From Geodermatophilus amargosae (lineage in GTDB: Bacteria > Actinomycetota > Actinomycetes > Mycobacteriales > Geodermatophilaceae): a DNA stretch of 64,000 nucleotides. The position numbers and the translations under genes are program-made. Under the pieces are notes generated by a model that was not told the origin of the DNA, made no database searches, and worked only from the letters and a program-made list of their open reading frames with translations. Each line of letters begins with the position of its first letter. Position 1 is the first letter of the stretch. The stretch spans positions 27,669 to 91,668 of the forward strand of contig NZ_FPBA01000023.1 in NCBI RefSeq assembly GCF_900116515.1, written 5' to 3'. This document shows, piece after piece, positions 1-8,093 of the stretch.

Positions 1-71
1 TACCAGGCCGAGCTGGCCGTGAACGCCGCGCCGGCCGCGGCAGCCACCCGCGGCGGGGACACGGCACTCAC
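1..71 (-). CDS. N-terminus of an unidentified protein, cut by the window edge
   Basis: A GTG start overlaps the TGA stop of the DUF1905 gene as GTGA, the coupling seen at many junctions in this window, and the frame stays open to the left edge. Only about 23 residues are visible. They are rich in Ala and Val and could be the beginning of a signal or membrane segment. No family can be assigned. The overlap is the main support; the frame could still be chance in DNA of this GC content. Confidence 0.35.
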   Translation of the reverse strand, partial: MSAVSPPRVAAAAGAAFTASSAW

Positions 72-349
72 GACGGCGTCCCGGCGCCAGACCGCTCCAG
101 CAGGTGCACCTCGACCTCGTCGCCGGCCAGCTCGCCGATGGAGCGGCGGATCCCCGCGGCCACCGGCAGCTTGTGCCTGCCGTCGCCCAGCGCCATGAAG
201 GAGCTGCGGAACGGCTCGCCGTCGATGGTGCCGGCCACCTTCACCAGCCCGCGGGTGCCGAACACGCGCACGGAGTCCGGCCACACCACGTACGTCCAGC
301 CGCCGGGTGCCGGGCTCTTCTCCAGGGTCGCCCTGAACCGCTCGTCCAC
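68..349 (-). CDS. DUF1905 domain protein
   Basis: This 93-residue protein consists of a single DUF1905 beta-barrel domain. It contains the typical segments [17 protein letters not shown] and [11 protein letters not shown], and it ends with the basic and acidic strand [11 protein letters not shown]1905 proteins are small and widespread and have no established biochemical role; they are often fused or adjacent to YdeI/OmpD-associated domains. The GTG start is set by an AGGAGG Shine-Dalgarno six bases upstream. A second DUF1905 gene lies at 7779-8057 and shares the same core, including the VKVTGTVDG version of the strand, so the two are paralogs. The next gene downstream appears translationally coupled. 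Confidence 0.85.
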   Translation of the reverse strand: MDERFRATLEKSPAPGGWTYVVWPDSVRVFGTRGLVKVAGTIDGEPFRSSFMALGDGRHKLPVAAGIRRSIGELAGDEVEVHLLERSGAGTPS

Positions 350-559
350 TTCTGCCTCCTCGGGTCGCCGTCGAGAGGTGGACCCGCAGCGACGACGGAA
401 CTCGTCGATCCCGGGGATCGTCCAGCCGCTGCGACTGGGACTGCAGGCACGCGTGCGACGGGAGCGACCGCTCTGTCGGGTGTCGGGGCGATGAGGGCGG
501 CGAGACGGCTTCGGCTCATTACCGTCCCGCTGTCCGAAGACCCACAGGGGGACTGAGCC

Positions 560-1087
560 ATGACCCAGATCGCACACCAGGCCGTCGAGACCCAGCAGTC
601 GCCCGCCGGCGAGGCGCCGCAGGCAGTCACGAAGCAGAGGCAGCGGCTTTCCCTCGGGCCTGTCATCGGCGGTGTCGTCGCAGCCGTCGTCATCTCCGGT
701 GCGGTCGGCTTCACGGTCGGCCGCGTCACCGCGTCCACTCCTGAGGCGGAACAGGCCGTCGCCCGAGCGCCCAGCGCGCCTTCGGCCGCCAGCGAGTCCC
801 GACTGGAGGCCGTTTACGACGATTGCCAGATCCAGGACACCGGCGACTCCGTCTCGCTCAGCGACGGCGGCGCGACGATCGTGATCGACACCCGTAGCGA
901 GTACGGCAGCACTGCCGGCCTCATCTGCGTCATGCGAGAGCTGCAGACCCCTCAGTCCATCAAGGCCCAGGTCGAGCGGACGACCGCGATGATGGGCGTG
1001 CAGGACGCCGAGCAGGACGGGCTGGACTACAGCTGGAGCTACCACCCGGACAACGGCATGAACATGGTCATCACCGAGACCGACTGA
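560..1087 (+). CDS. Single-pass membrane-anchored protein of unknown function
   Basis: A 175-residue protein. A polar N-terminal tail of about 30 residues, rich in Gln, Ala and Pro, precedes one hydrophobic helix (roughly residues 34-55, from [19 protein letters not shown]). A low-complexity Ala/Pro/Ser linker follows, then an exported C-terminal domain of about 90 residues with two cysteines that could form a disulfide. The topology suggests a cytoplasmic N-terminus and an extracellular sensory or binding domain. I do not recognise the C-terminal domain. The ATG start follows a purine-rich AGGGGGAC stretch. The gene stands alone and ends just before a strong hairpin. Confidence 0.7.
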   Translation: MTQIAHQAVETQQSPAGEAPQAVTKQRQRLSLGPVIGGVVAAVVISGAVGFTVGRVTASTPEAEQAVARAPSAPSAASESRLEAVYDDCQIQDTGDSVSLSDGGATIVIDTRSEYGSTAGLICVMRELQTPQSIKAQVERTTAMMGVQDAEQDGLDYSWSYHPDNGMNMVITETD

Positions 1088-1103
1088 CTGCCGCTGATCC
1101 AGC

Positions 1104-1154
1104 GTGTGCGCCGACGCCGCATTCGGGCCTCCGGAACGCGGCGCCGGCGCACAC
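1104..1154. terminator. Bidirectional hairpin between convergent genes
   Basis: The inverted repeat is GTGTGCGCCG paired with CGGCGCACAC (10 bp), then one mismatch and a further 6 bp (CGCCGC/GCGGCG) around a 17-base loop. It sits between the ends of the gene at 560 and the SDR-like gene on the other strand, so it can serve both. No U-tract is evident, as is common in actinobacteria. Confidence 0.7.
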
Positions 1155-1156
1155 GG

Positions 1157-1813
1157 TCAGCCGGTCCGGGTGGTCAGCAGCGAGACCTCGGCGACGTTCG
1201 TGGTGGGTGGCAGCGTCAGGGTGAACAGCACCGTCCGCGCGACGTCCTCCGGGGTCAGCGCGTCCCCGCCGTCGGCCGCGGCCCGCGGGGAGACCCAGCC
1301 GACGGCGACGTGCCGCACCCGCACCAGCGTGCCGCCCAGCTCCAGCCGCAGCGTGCGGGCGAGCTGCGCGGCACCGGCCGCCGTGGCGGCGTGCACCGCG
1401 AACGCCGGCACCAGTTCCGAGGCCGCCGCCGACCCGACCAGCACGAGGTCAGCCGCGGAGTCGTTGGCCGCCGCGGTCAGCAGGTCGTCGAGGAACGCCC
1501 GCGCCGCCAGCACCGCGTCCCCGGCGCCCTGCTCGATGATCTCCGCCCACCGCTCCGCCGGCGACAGCCCGAACGGCCCGCCGCCGACGCCGCCGAGCAC
1601 GGCCACGACCAGGTCGACGCTGCCCAACCGCTCGCGGACGCCGTCGGGGGCCCCGACCAGCTCCCGCGCCGAGCCGACCTGCTCGACCACCGCCCCGGCC
1701 GCGGTCAGCTCGGCCACCACCGCGTCGGCGAGCAGCGGCAGTCCGATCACCACGCCCCGCCGCCCCTCCACCGGCTGCATCCCGTCCGGCCGCATCCCGT
1801 CCGGTCCGGTCAC
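1157..1813 (-). CDS. SDR-fold protein with a degenerate active site
   Basis: A 218-residue protein that resembles the upstream SDR at 3762-4577 along its length, sharing the ends VARTVLF..LPP..N(V/L)AE. The glycine-rich nucleotide motif TGxxxGxG is not recognisable near the N-terminus. The catalytic YxxxK is replaced: the equivalent segment reads AVHAATAAGAAQLARTLRLEL, broken here as AVHAATA and GAAQLART, with His where Tyr should be and no Lys. It is therefore probably not an active dehydrogenase, and may be a binding partner or a decaying duplicate. The GTG start overlaps the stop of the NhaA gene as GTGA, so the two are co-translated. The N-terminal repeat GPDGMRPDGMQP is unusual. Confidence 0.7.
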   Translation of the reverse strand: MTGPDGMRPDGMQPVEGRRGVVIGLPLLADAVVAELTAAGAVVEQVGSARELVGAPDGVRERLGSVDLVVAVLGGVGGGPFGLSPAERWAEIIEQGAGDAVLAARAFLDDLLTAAANDSAADLVLVGSAAASELVPAFAVHAATAAGAAQLARTLRLELGGTLVRVRHVAVGWVSPRAAADGGDALTPEDVARTVLFTLTLPPTTNVAEVSLLTTRTG

Positions 1814-3765
1814 GCCACCGGCTCCCGGTCGACCGGCTCGCGGACGACCGGCCCACGCACCGGCAGCACGTCCTCGGCCGGTGCGTCGGCCGGGACCGCG
1901 GCGCGGACCGCGGGCCTCGTCCTCGACCGTCCGGCCGTCTGCTCCAGCGCCGTGCGCATCGCGCCCGCGTCGAGCGGCCCGTCGTAGAGCTGGCCGTTGA
2001 CGAAGAAGCGCGGCGGCTCGTCGAGGGCCATCGCACGGGCGTCGTCGTCGTCCTCCCGGACGCGCCCGGCGTGCGCGCCGGAGGCCACCGCGTCGTCGAC
2101 CCGGGCGAGGTTCAGCCCGGCGTCGACGGCGCAGCGCCGGATCGCCCGGTCGTCGAGCCGGCCGGCGCGGGCGGCCAGCGCGTCGTGCATCGGCCAGAAC
2201 CGCGCCTGCGCGTGCGCGGCCTCGGCCGCCTCGGCGGCGCGCGCCGACGTCGGGTCGTCGGTGAGCAGGTGGCGGAAGACGAAGACCAGGTCGTCGCCGA
2301 GGACCTGCCGCAGCTCGTCGACCACCTCGGCGGTGCGCCCGGCGCTGGTGAAGACGAACGAGGCGTAGACGACCAGCTCCATCGGCGCGCCCACCCGGCC
2401 GCGCACGTGGTCGCGGTCGGCGCGCACCGGCCGGGACAGCCGCTGCAGGCCGGGCAGCCGCGACCGGTCGACCGCCCGGACGACGGCGACCGCGGCCAGC
2501 GCCAGCAGCGCGGCGAGCACCGAGGCGGCGAGCACGCCGATGCGCGCCTCGGCGGCCAGGAGGGGGTCGTCGAGGGCGAGGTCGATGATGAACAGCGAGA
2601 TGGTGAACCCGATGCCGGTGAGCACACCGGCAGCGAGCACGTGCCGCGCGAACAGCCCCGACGGCAGCCGGCCGACGCCGAGGCGGACGGCGGCCATCGA
2701 CGCGGTGGTCACGCCGACGACCTTGCCGACGACGAGCCCGGCGACGATCGCCCAGGTCAGCCCGGACGTCGCCGCCGCGGCCAGCGTCTCCCCGCTGAGC
2801 ACGACGCCGGCGTTGGCCAGCGCGAACACCGGGACGACGGCCAGGTTGACCCACGGCCGGAACAGCCGCTGCCCGCGCTCGTTGACCGACACCGACCGGG
2901 TCAGGCTCAGCACCGCCCGGTGCGCCCCGCTCGACGTCGGCGTGCGCCCGTAGGCCCGGGCCGCGGCCTCGGCGGCGTCGACCTCGTCGGCGCTGGGCGG
3001 GTGGACCGGCAGCAGCAGGCCGACGGCGACGCCGGCCACCGTCGGGTGCACGCCGGAGGCCAGCACGCCCAGCCAGACGGGCAGCGCCAGCAGCAGGTAG
3101 GCCCAGCCGCGCCAGACCCGCATGCGGCGCAGCGCGAGGACGGCGACCAGCCCGACGACGGCGACCGCCAGCGGCAGCAGCGTCAGGTCGTCGGTGTAGG
3201 CGACGGCGATCACGGCCAGCGCGCCGACGTCGTCGACCACCGACAGCGCCAGCACGAACGCGCGCAGGTTCACCGGCACCGCCCGGCCCACCACCGCCAG
3301 CAGGCCCAGCACGAAGGCGGTGTCGGTGGAGATGACCACGCCCCATGCCGCCCGCGCCTCGCCCGGCTGGTCGCTGAGCCCGGTCACCGCGAGGAACACC
3401 AGCGCGGGCACGACCAGCCCGGCCAGCGCGGCCACCACCGGGATGCGGATGCGCCGGGTGTCGCGGAACTCGCCGAGCACCAGGTCCCGCTTGACCTCCA
3501 GGCTGATCAGGCAGAAGAACACCGCCATCAGCGCGTCGTTGACCCAGTGCCGCAGGTCCATCTCGAGGACGGCGTCGCCCAGGCGGACGGCGAAGGGCGT
3601 GTGCCAGGTCGACTCGTAGGTCGAGCCCGGCACGTTGGCCCACACCAGCGCGACCAGCGTGGCGGCCAGCAGCACGCCGGCCGCGGCGGCGTCGGAGTCG
3701 GCCAGCCGGATCACGCGGCCCAGCGCCGAGGGCCGCGCCTCCTCGGCGCGCGGGGTGCCCCTCAC
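1810..3765 (-). CDS. nhaA: Na+/H+ antiporter NhaA fused to a DsbA-like domain
   Basis: A 651-residue fusion. Residues about 15-430 are a complete NhaA antiporter with multiple membrane helices, including the ion-binding aspartate pair in SVVDDVGAL (residues 178-179). It would exchange cytoplasmic Na+ for external protons. From about residue 462 a DsbA/thioredoxin-like domain follows, recognisable from FVFRHLL, ARFWPMHDALAA and the cis-proline region PPRFFVNGQLYDGP. NhaA-thioredoxin fusions are known in actinobacteria, but here the CxxC site is lost: the equivalent stretch reads VYASFVFTSAGRTA without cysteine. The tail is Pro/Val/Arg rich. GTG starts within the stop of the upstream SDR (GTGA), and the stop overlaps the next gene in the same way, forming a three-gene operon. 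Confidence 0.9.
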   Translation of the reverse strand: MRGTPRAEEARPSALGRVIRLADSDAAAAGVLLAATLVALVWANVPGSTYESTWHTPFAVRLGDAVLEMDLRHWVNDALMAVFFCLISLEVKRDLVLGEFRDTRRIRIPVVAALAGLVVPALVFLAVTGLSDQPGEARAAWGVVISTDTAFVLGLLAVVGRAVPVNLRAFVLALSVVDDVGALAVIAVAYTDDLTLLPLAVAVVGLVAVLALRRMRVWRGWAYLLLALPVWLGVLASGVHPTVAGVAVGLLLPVHPPSADEVDAAEAAARAYGRTPTSSGAHRAVLSLTRSVSVNERGQRLFRPWVNLAVVPVFALANAGVVLSGETLAAAATSGLTWAIVAGLVVGKVVGVTTASMAAVRLGVGRLPSGLFARHVLAAGVLTGIGFTISLFIIDLALDDPLLAAEARIGVLAASVLAALLALAAVAVVRAVDRSRLPGLQRLSRPVRADRDHVRGRVGAPMELVVYASFVFTSAGRTAEVVDELRQVLGDDLVFVFRHLLTDDPTSARAAEAAEAAHAQARFWPMHDALAARAGRLDDRAIRRCAVDAGLNLARVDDAVASGAHAGRVREDDDDARAMALDEPPRFFVNGQLYDGPLDAGAMRTALEQTAGRSRTRPAVRAAVPADAPAEDVLPVRGPVVREPVDREPVA

Positions 3766-4577
3766 CGGACCCCCGTCCCGCGCCGCGTGGGCAGGTGGGG
3801 GTCCTGGCGGGTCGGCAGCACGAGCAGCTCGGCGAGGTTGACCCCCGGCGGCAGGCCGGCGCCGAACAGCACGGTCCGCGCGACGTCGTCGGGGTCCATC
3901 GGGACGACGGCGTCGCGGTGCTCGGCCCAGCCGCGCGCGGTGCCGTCGTGGCTGATCTCCGAGCCGAGGTCGGTGTCGGTGAGGCCGGGCGCTACGACGT
4001 GCACCCGCACGCCGCGGCGGCCGTACTCGGCGCGCAGTGCCCGGGCTAGCTGGGCGACGGCCGCCTCCACCGCCGAGTAGACGGCGTAGCCGGGGAAGCG
4101 CACCTGGCCGGCGAGCGCGCCGATGAGGAACAGGTCGGCGGCGCGGCCGGTCTCGGCGGTGGCCAGCAGGTCGCGGGCGAAGGTCTGCGCGGTGCGCAGG
4201 ATGCCGCCGAGGTTGACGTCGATCATCTCGATCCACTCGGCGGGCACGCCGTCCTCGAACGGCGCGCCGGTGAGCACGCCCGCGCCGGCCACCACGAGGT
4301 CGGCGGGGCCGAACCGGTCGTGCAGGGCGTCGAGGGCGTCGGCGAGGTCGAGCCCGTCGGAGACGTCGGCGGCGACGACGAGCGTGCGGTCGGGGTCGGC
4401 GGTGCCGTCGGCGACGGCCTGCAGGCGGTCGCCGCGGCGGCCCAGCAGCGCGACGCAGCAGCCGGCGGCGACAAGCGACCGCGCCGTGGCGGCGCCGATG
4501 CCGCTGCTCGCGCCGGTGACGACGGCCACCCTGCCGTCGAGCGCGTTCCGGGCCGGCCAGGAGGGAGGTGGGGACAC
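3762..4577 (-). CDS. SDR-family oxidoreductase-like protein (altered catalytic motif)
   Basis: A 271-residue short-chain dehydrogenase fold. The Rossmann motif is intact (VVTGASSGIGAATA, about residues 19-32), as are the NAG-equivalent VAGAGV and the DVNLGG helix. The active site is changed: the usual catalytic Ser segment reads LIGALAG, and the Tyr/Lys pair reads YSAVE, so Tyr remains but Lys is replaced by Glu. It can probably bind a nucleotide, but dehydrogenase activity is doubtful. It is the first gene of the SDR-NhaA-SDR operon. The GTG start follows GAGAGGTGA, and the stop overlaps the antiporter start. Confidence 0.8.
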   Translation of the reverse strand: MSPPPSWPARNALDGRVAVVTGASSGIGAATARSLVAAGCCVALLGRRGDRLQAVADGTADPDRTLVVAADVSDGLDLADALDALHDRFGPADLVVAGAGVLTGAPFEDGVPAEWIEMIDVNLGGILRTAQTFARDLLATAETGRAADLFLIGALAGQVRFPGYAVYSAVEAAVAQLARALRAEYGRRGVRVHVVAPGLTDTDLGSEISHDGTARGWAEHRDAVVPMDPDDVARTVLFGAGLPPGVNLAELLVLPTRQDPHLPTRRGTGVR

Positions 4578-4615
4578 GGGTCACCTCTCGGAGGTCAGCA
4601 GGGGGACGCCCGCGA

Positions 4616-5587
4616 TCATGCCGTCCCGGGGGCGTCCCAGTCGACGCGCGGCGAGGTCGCGCAGCCGGGCGCCGAGCACCGGGTCGACCGACCCGGCCCA
4701 CGCCACCCGGCCGAGGACGTGCTCGCGGAACGTCGCGGGGTCGCGGTCGCGCACCTGGGAGCGCCAGCCGTGCACCGCGCAGTTGTGCGGCAGGGCGCGC
4801 AGCGCGTCGCGCTCCGGGCGGGGCAGCGCAGGCCGCGGCCGCCGCTGAAGGTCAGCGCCGGGGAGGTCGGCGCCCCGATCGGCAGGTGCGGCGCGGCGAG
4901 CCGGCGGCCCAGCCGGGCGTGCCGGTCACGGTCGGCGGGGACCGGCACGCGGCGCCACACGGCGGCGGGGACCACCGTCGTCGCCAGGCCGGTGACCGCC
5001 GTGCGCGACCGGTTCGGTCAGCCCGGCGACGCCCTGCAGCACGCCCGAGACCCGGCTCGCCGGCACGCTCGCGAAGAAGGACTCGAGGTCCATCGACAGG
5101 ACGGCCACGAGGCGGACGCCGTCGGGGCGCTCGAGGACTCGCCAGCGGTAGTGCCGCAGCGCCTCGTCCGGCGCGGTGCGCTCCAGGCCGCGGACGTCGG
5201 CGAACCAGGCCAGCTCGCCCTGGTCGACGTCGAGCAGCCAGGCCAGCGCAGCCAGGTCGGGCACCTCGGGAACGCCGGCGCTCCGGCGGACCACGCGGGT
5301 GGGCACCGGGGCGCGCCGCACGACCCGGGGCGGGACCTCGGCGGCCTGGCCGCGCTCCCAGCCGACCGTGGTCGTGAGGAAGGCGGCGAGCTCGCGCGGC
5401 CGGTCGGCCGGGGCCTCGCGGTAGGGGAGCAGCACCTCCCCGACCAGGGCGCCCACCCAACGCGGCGCGCGGCGAGCCCGAGCGACCCGGCGACCCGGCG
5501 CACCGCCTCGCGCCGTCGCCACGGCCCGGCGAGCAGGGCGGTGGCGATGCCCGAGGCGGTCGCGGCGGTCTGCCGCGGCGCCGTCAC
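4616..5587 (-). pseudogene. Decayed reverse transcriptase
   Basis: Pieces of one RNA-directed DNA polymerase are spread over several frames. The N-terminal part (IATALLAGPWRRREAV, then after a frameshift near 5465 WVGALVGEVLLPY and ALAWLLDVDQGELAWFADVR) matches the N-terminal region of retron-type RTs. The finger/palm motif LSMDLESFFASVP follows directly after RLVAV, so the intervening segment is deleted. A further frame carries PHLPIGAPTSPAL joined to TFSGG, which removes the YADD catalytic region. The C-terminal piece LPHNCAVHGW...LGRVAWAGSVDPVLGARLRDLAA lies in another frame, and a last shift near 4655 gives VDWDAPGTA before the stop. It is inactive. No intact partner gene or clear msr-msd RNA is visible. 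Confidence 0.8.
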
Positions 5588-5833
5588 CGGGGTGTGCGGC
5601 GGAGCGGGCAGCCGCTCCCTGTGGGAGTCGCCGTGAGGTGCGCGGAACGCGCCGTCCGGCGGGTGGTGCCGATGGTGGCGATGACCTGCTGCCCCGGGGT
5701 TCCCCCAGGAGACCGGTCGCTGCCGGTCGTCCTGCCCGCCCCGCCGCGCACGGGCGCACCGTAGCGGCACCGATGAGTCCGGGGCACCGGCGCGGTCTGC
5801 ACTGCGACGGGGCACGAGAGACGAGGGGACGGC

Positions 5834-6475
5834 GTGACGACCGACGAGGAGATCCGCGCGGCGACGGCGGCCGAGCGGCGCGAGCAGGTGGCGCTCTACG
5901 GGTCGCTGACCGACGAGCAGTGGAACGCCACGAGCCTGTGCTCCGGCTGGCGGGCGAAGGAGGTGCTCGCCCACACCACGATGCCCTTCCGCTACTCCAC
6001 CGGGGCGGTGCTGCGCGGGATGCTGCGGGCGCGGGGCAGCTTCGACCGCTTCGCCGACCGGGCCGCCCGCCGCGACGCTGCCGAGCTGTCCGCGGACGAG
6101 CTGCTGACGTCCCTGCGGGACAACATCGACTACGAGTGGTCCCCGCCCGGCGGCGGCCCGCTCGGGGCGCTGTCGCACGACGTCATCCACGGCCTCGACG
6201 TGTCGGCCGCCCTCGGCCTCGACGAGCGGCACGCGTCGCCGGAACGGTGCGCCCTCGTCCTCTCCGGGCTGCGGCCTAAACAGCTGCGCCTCTTCGGGGT
6301 CGACCTCACCGGCGTGCGGCTGCGGGCCACCGACGCCGAGTGGTCCTACGGCGAGGGTGAGGTGGTCGAGGGCCGCGCGCAGGACCTGCTGCTCGCCGTC
6401 TGCGGCCGCCGTCAGCCCGCAGGGCGGCTGACCGGCCGCGCGGCCGAGCGGCTCGCCGCCGGCTCGCCGGGCTGA
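5834..6475 (+). CDS. Maleylpyruvate isomerase/DinB-like protein
   Basis: A 213-residue protein with the four-helix N-terminal domain of the mycothiol-dependent maleylpyruvate isomerase/DinB-like superfamily. Visible features are LTDEQWNATSLCSGWRAKEV and an H in VLAHTTM that fits the metal-binding histidine pattern of the family; HDVIHGLDV supplies the other histidines. Such proteins bind a divalent metal and in actinobacteria often act on mycothiol adducts, which agrees with mshB being present in this window. The exact substrate cannot be told. The GTG start follows GAGGGGAC. It is transcribed away from the RT remnant and ends five bases from the convergent VOC gene. Confidence 0.75.
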   Translation: MTTDEEIRAATAAERREQVALYGSLTDEQWNATSLCSGWRAKEVLAHTTMPFRYSTGAVLRGMLRARGSFDRFADRAARRDAAELSADELLTSLRDNIDYEWSPPGGGPLGALSHDVIHGLDVSAALGLDERHASPERCALVLSGLRPKQLRLFGVDLTGVRLRATDAEWSYGEGEVVEGRAQDLLLAVCGRRQPAGRLTGRAAERLAAGSPG

Positions 6476-6479
6476 CCGC

Positions 6480-7316
6480 TCACCCGCCGAGGTCGGGCGG
6501 GGCGAACTGGCTGACGGTGAACTCCGCGCCCTGCGGGTCGCGCAGCAGGGCGGTGCGGGTCCAGGTGTCCTCCGTCGACCGCAGCACGGTGGCGCCGAGC
6601 TGCTCGGCGGTGGCCGCGCTGTCGTCCCGGTCGGTGACGGTGAAGACGACGTGCCAGTGCGCCGGCTCGCCGGCGGTGACCAGCAGCCCGCCGATGACGT
6701 CGGCGAACCCGGGCGGCGCGAACGCCTGCCGCTCGTGGATGCCCGGGTCGACGGTGGCGGCCAGGTGGTCGCCGTAGCCGGGCACCTGGAGCATCACGCC
6801 GGCGTCCTGGGCCATGTCGGCGTCGCGCCAGCCGAACAGCGGGCCGTAGAACGCCATGGCGGCCGCCCGGTCGGGGGTGTGCAGGTCGGAGAAGTTCCAG
6901 GTGCCGGGCGTGTTGGTGAGCTGCGCGCCGGGACGGCGACGCGCCTGCCAGAGCCGGAACGGCGCACCCTGCGGGTCGGTGCACGCCGCCGTCCGGCCGC
7001 CGGGACCGGCGTCCTCGGGTCCGGAGACCACCGTGCCGCCCAGCCCGGGCACCCGCGCGGCGGCCGCGTCGGCGTCGTCGACGGCGACGTAGGTGTGCCA
7101 CGCCGGAGGGCCGGCTCCCGGGTCCCCGCCCGGGCCGATCGCGGCGACGTCCTGCCCGTCCAGCGTGGCGATCAGGTACGAGCCCGGGACGCCGGGCGGC
7201 ACGGCGTCGGAGAGCGTCCAGCCGAACAGCCCGGCGTAGAAGGCGGCCGCCGCGGCCGGGTCGGGCTGCTCGGTGTCGATCCAGCAGGTCACGCCGTGCG
7301 GGTACGTCCGGATCAC
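6480..7316 (-). CDS. VOC-family (glyoxalase/dioxygenase-fold) protein, two domains
   Basis: A 278-residue protein with two tandem VOC modules. Each carries a W-x-(D/N)-(L/T) strand and the phrase AAxxFYxxLFGW: CWIDTEQPDPAAAAAFYAGL in the first and FSDLHTPDRAAAMAFYGPLF in the second. Each ends with a TDPQGAPFRLWQ/RDPQGAEFTVSQF strand. Members include glyoxalases and resistance proteins; many two-domain actinobacterial members have no known ligand. The start is taken at GTG 7316 because a GGAGGAG ribosome-binding site lies seven bases upstream. An earlier in-frame GTG at 7331 would place that site inside the coding region. Confidence 0.85.
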   Translation of the reverse strand: MIRTYPHGVTCWIDTEQPDPAAAAAFYAGLFGWTLSDAVPPGVPGSYLIATLDGQDVAAIGPGGDPGAGPPAWHTYVAVDDADAAAARVPGLGGTVVSGPEDAGPGGRTAACTDPQGAPFRLWQARRRPGAQLTNTPGTWNFSDLHTPDRAAAMAFYGPLFGWRDADMAQDAGVMLQVPGYGDHLAATVDPGIHERQAFAPPGFADVIGGLLVTAGEPAHWHVVFTVTDRDDSAATAEQLGATVLRSTEDTWTRTALLRDPQGAEFTVSQFAPPDLGG

Positions 7317-7383
7317 GACCGCTCCTCCCACCGGGGTCCAGGTGGTGAGGCAGCGTAGGGGCGCCCGGGGACGGTTCCCGGCG

Positions 7384-7632
7384 TCAGCGGGCGGCCATCG
7401 CCTCGCGGACCTCGCGCAGGCTCGGGTTGGTCAGGTACCCCCCGCCCACGACGACGGTGGGGGAGACCTCGAAGCCCTCCGGGTGGTGCGCCCGGACCGC
7501 GGCGGCGCCCTCGGGGTCGTCGGCGAAGCGCACCGCCCGGTGGGGGACGCGGGCGAGCACCATCTTCGTGCGGAGCTTCGCGGCGAAGGGACAGCCGGGC
7601 TCCACGTAGACGGTGACGGCCTCGTCGGTCAT
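7384..7632 (-). CDS. Glutaredoxin-like protein with a single active-site cysteine
   Basis: An 82-residue thioredoxin-fold protein of the glutaredoxin/mycoredoxin size class. The active-site loop reads EPGCPFAAKLR, so the first cysteine is kept and the second is alanine (CPFA). The cis-proline segment VSPTVVVGGGYLTNPS is typical of this group. A monothiol site suggests a role in reducing mixed disulfides with mycothiol or in cofactor handling rather than dithiol disulfide exchange; this is an inference. The ATG start is clear. It is divergent from the DUF1905 gene at 7779. Confidence 0.8.
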   Translation of the reverse strand: MTDEAVTVYVEPGCPFAAKLRTKMVLARVPHRAVRFADDPEGAAAVRAHHPEGFEVSPTVVVGGGYLTNPSLREVREAMAAR

Positions 7633-7778
7633 GGACGGCTCCGATCTCGCGGCGTCGGTGGCCCCGTGTCGGTCACGGTCCCAGGAGGGCGGCGAGGGGG
7701 CAACGCGGTCCCGGCGCTTCCGGGTGCGACGCCCGGGACACCCCGATGAGTCCTGCGGGTGCGTGCGGTCTGCCCACC

Positions 7779-8057
7779 GTGACCCCTCAGGACATCGACG
7801 CCTCGTTCACCGCACCCATCGAGAAGGACGGCGCCTTCGCCACCTTCGTGACCGTCCCCGGCTCCGCGGAGCTGTTCGGCACCCGCCGGGCCGTGAAGGT
7901 CACCGGCACCGTCGACGGCCACGACTTCGCCGCCACCTGCATGCCGTCGGGAGAGGGGCCGCACTGGCTCCCCCTGCGGAAGGCCGTCTGCTCGGCGATC
8001 GGCAAGGACCGGGCCGGGCAGGAGGTCACGGTCCACCTGCGCCGGCGCCTGTCCTGA
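7779..8057 (+). CDS. DUF1905 domain protein (second copy)
   Basis: A 92-residue DUF1905 protein, paralogous to the gene at 68-349: FATFVTVPGSAELFGTRRAV and VKVTGTVDGHDF align with [19 protein letters not shown] and [12 protein letters not shown]. The start is uncertain. GTG 7779 gives the same length as the paralog, while an in-frame ATG at 7746 would add 11 residues (MSPAGACGLPT); neither has a strong ribosome-binding site. There are two cysteines in the second half (CMPSG and VCSAIG) that the paralog lacks. The function is unknown. Confidence 0.8.
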   Translation: MTPQDIDASFTAPIEKDGAFATFVTVPGSAELFGTRRAVKVTGTVDGHDFAATCMPSGEGPHWLPLRKAVCSAIGKDRAGQEVTVHLRRRLS

Positions 8058-8093
8058 CGCGCGGTCCGGCGGTGCACACGGCAGGCTGGGCGG

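Noticed and set aside
5588..5833. Retron msr-msd RNA upstream of the RT relic
   Set aside because: Some inverted repeats are visible (for example around 5708-5740), but no convincing a1/a2 pairing or msd stem, and the RT is inactive.
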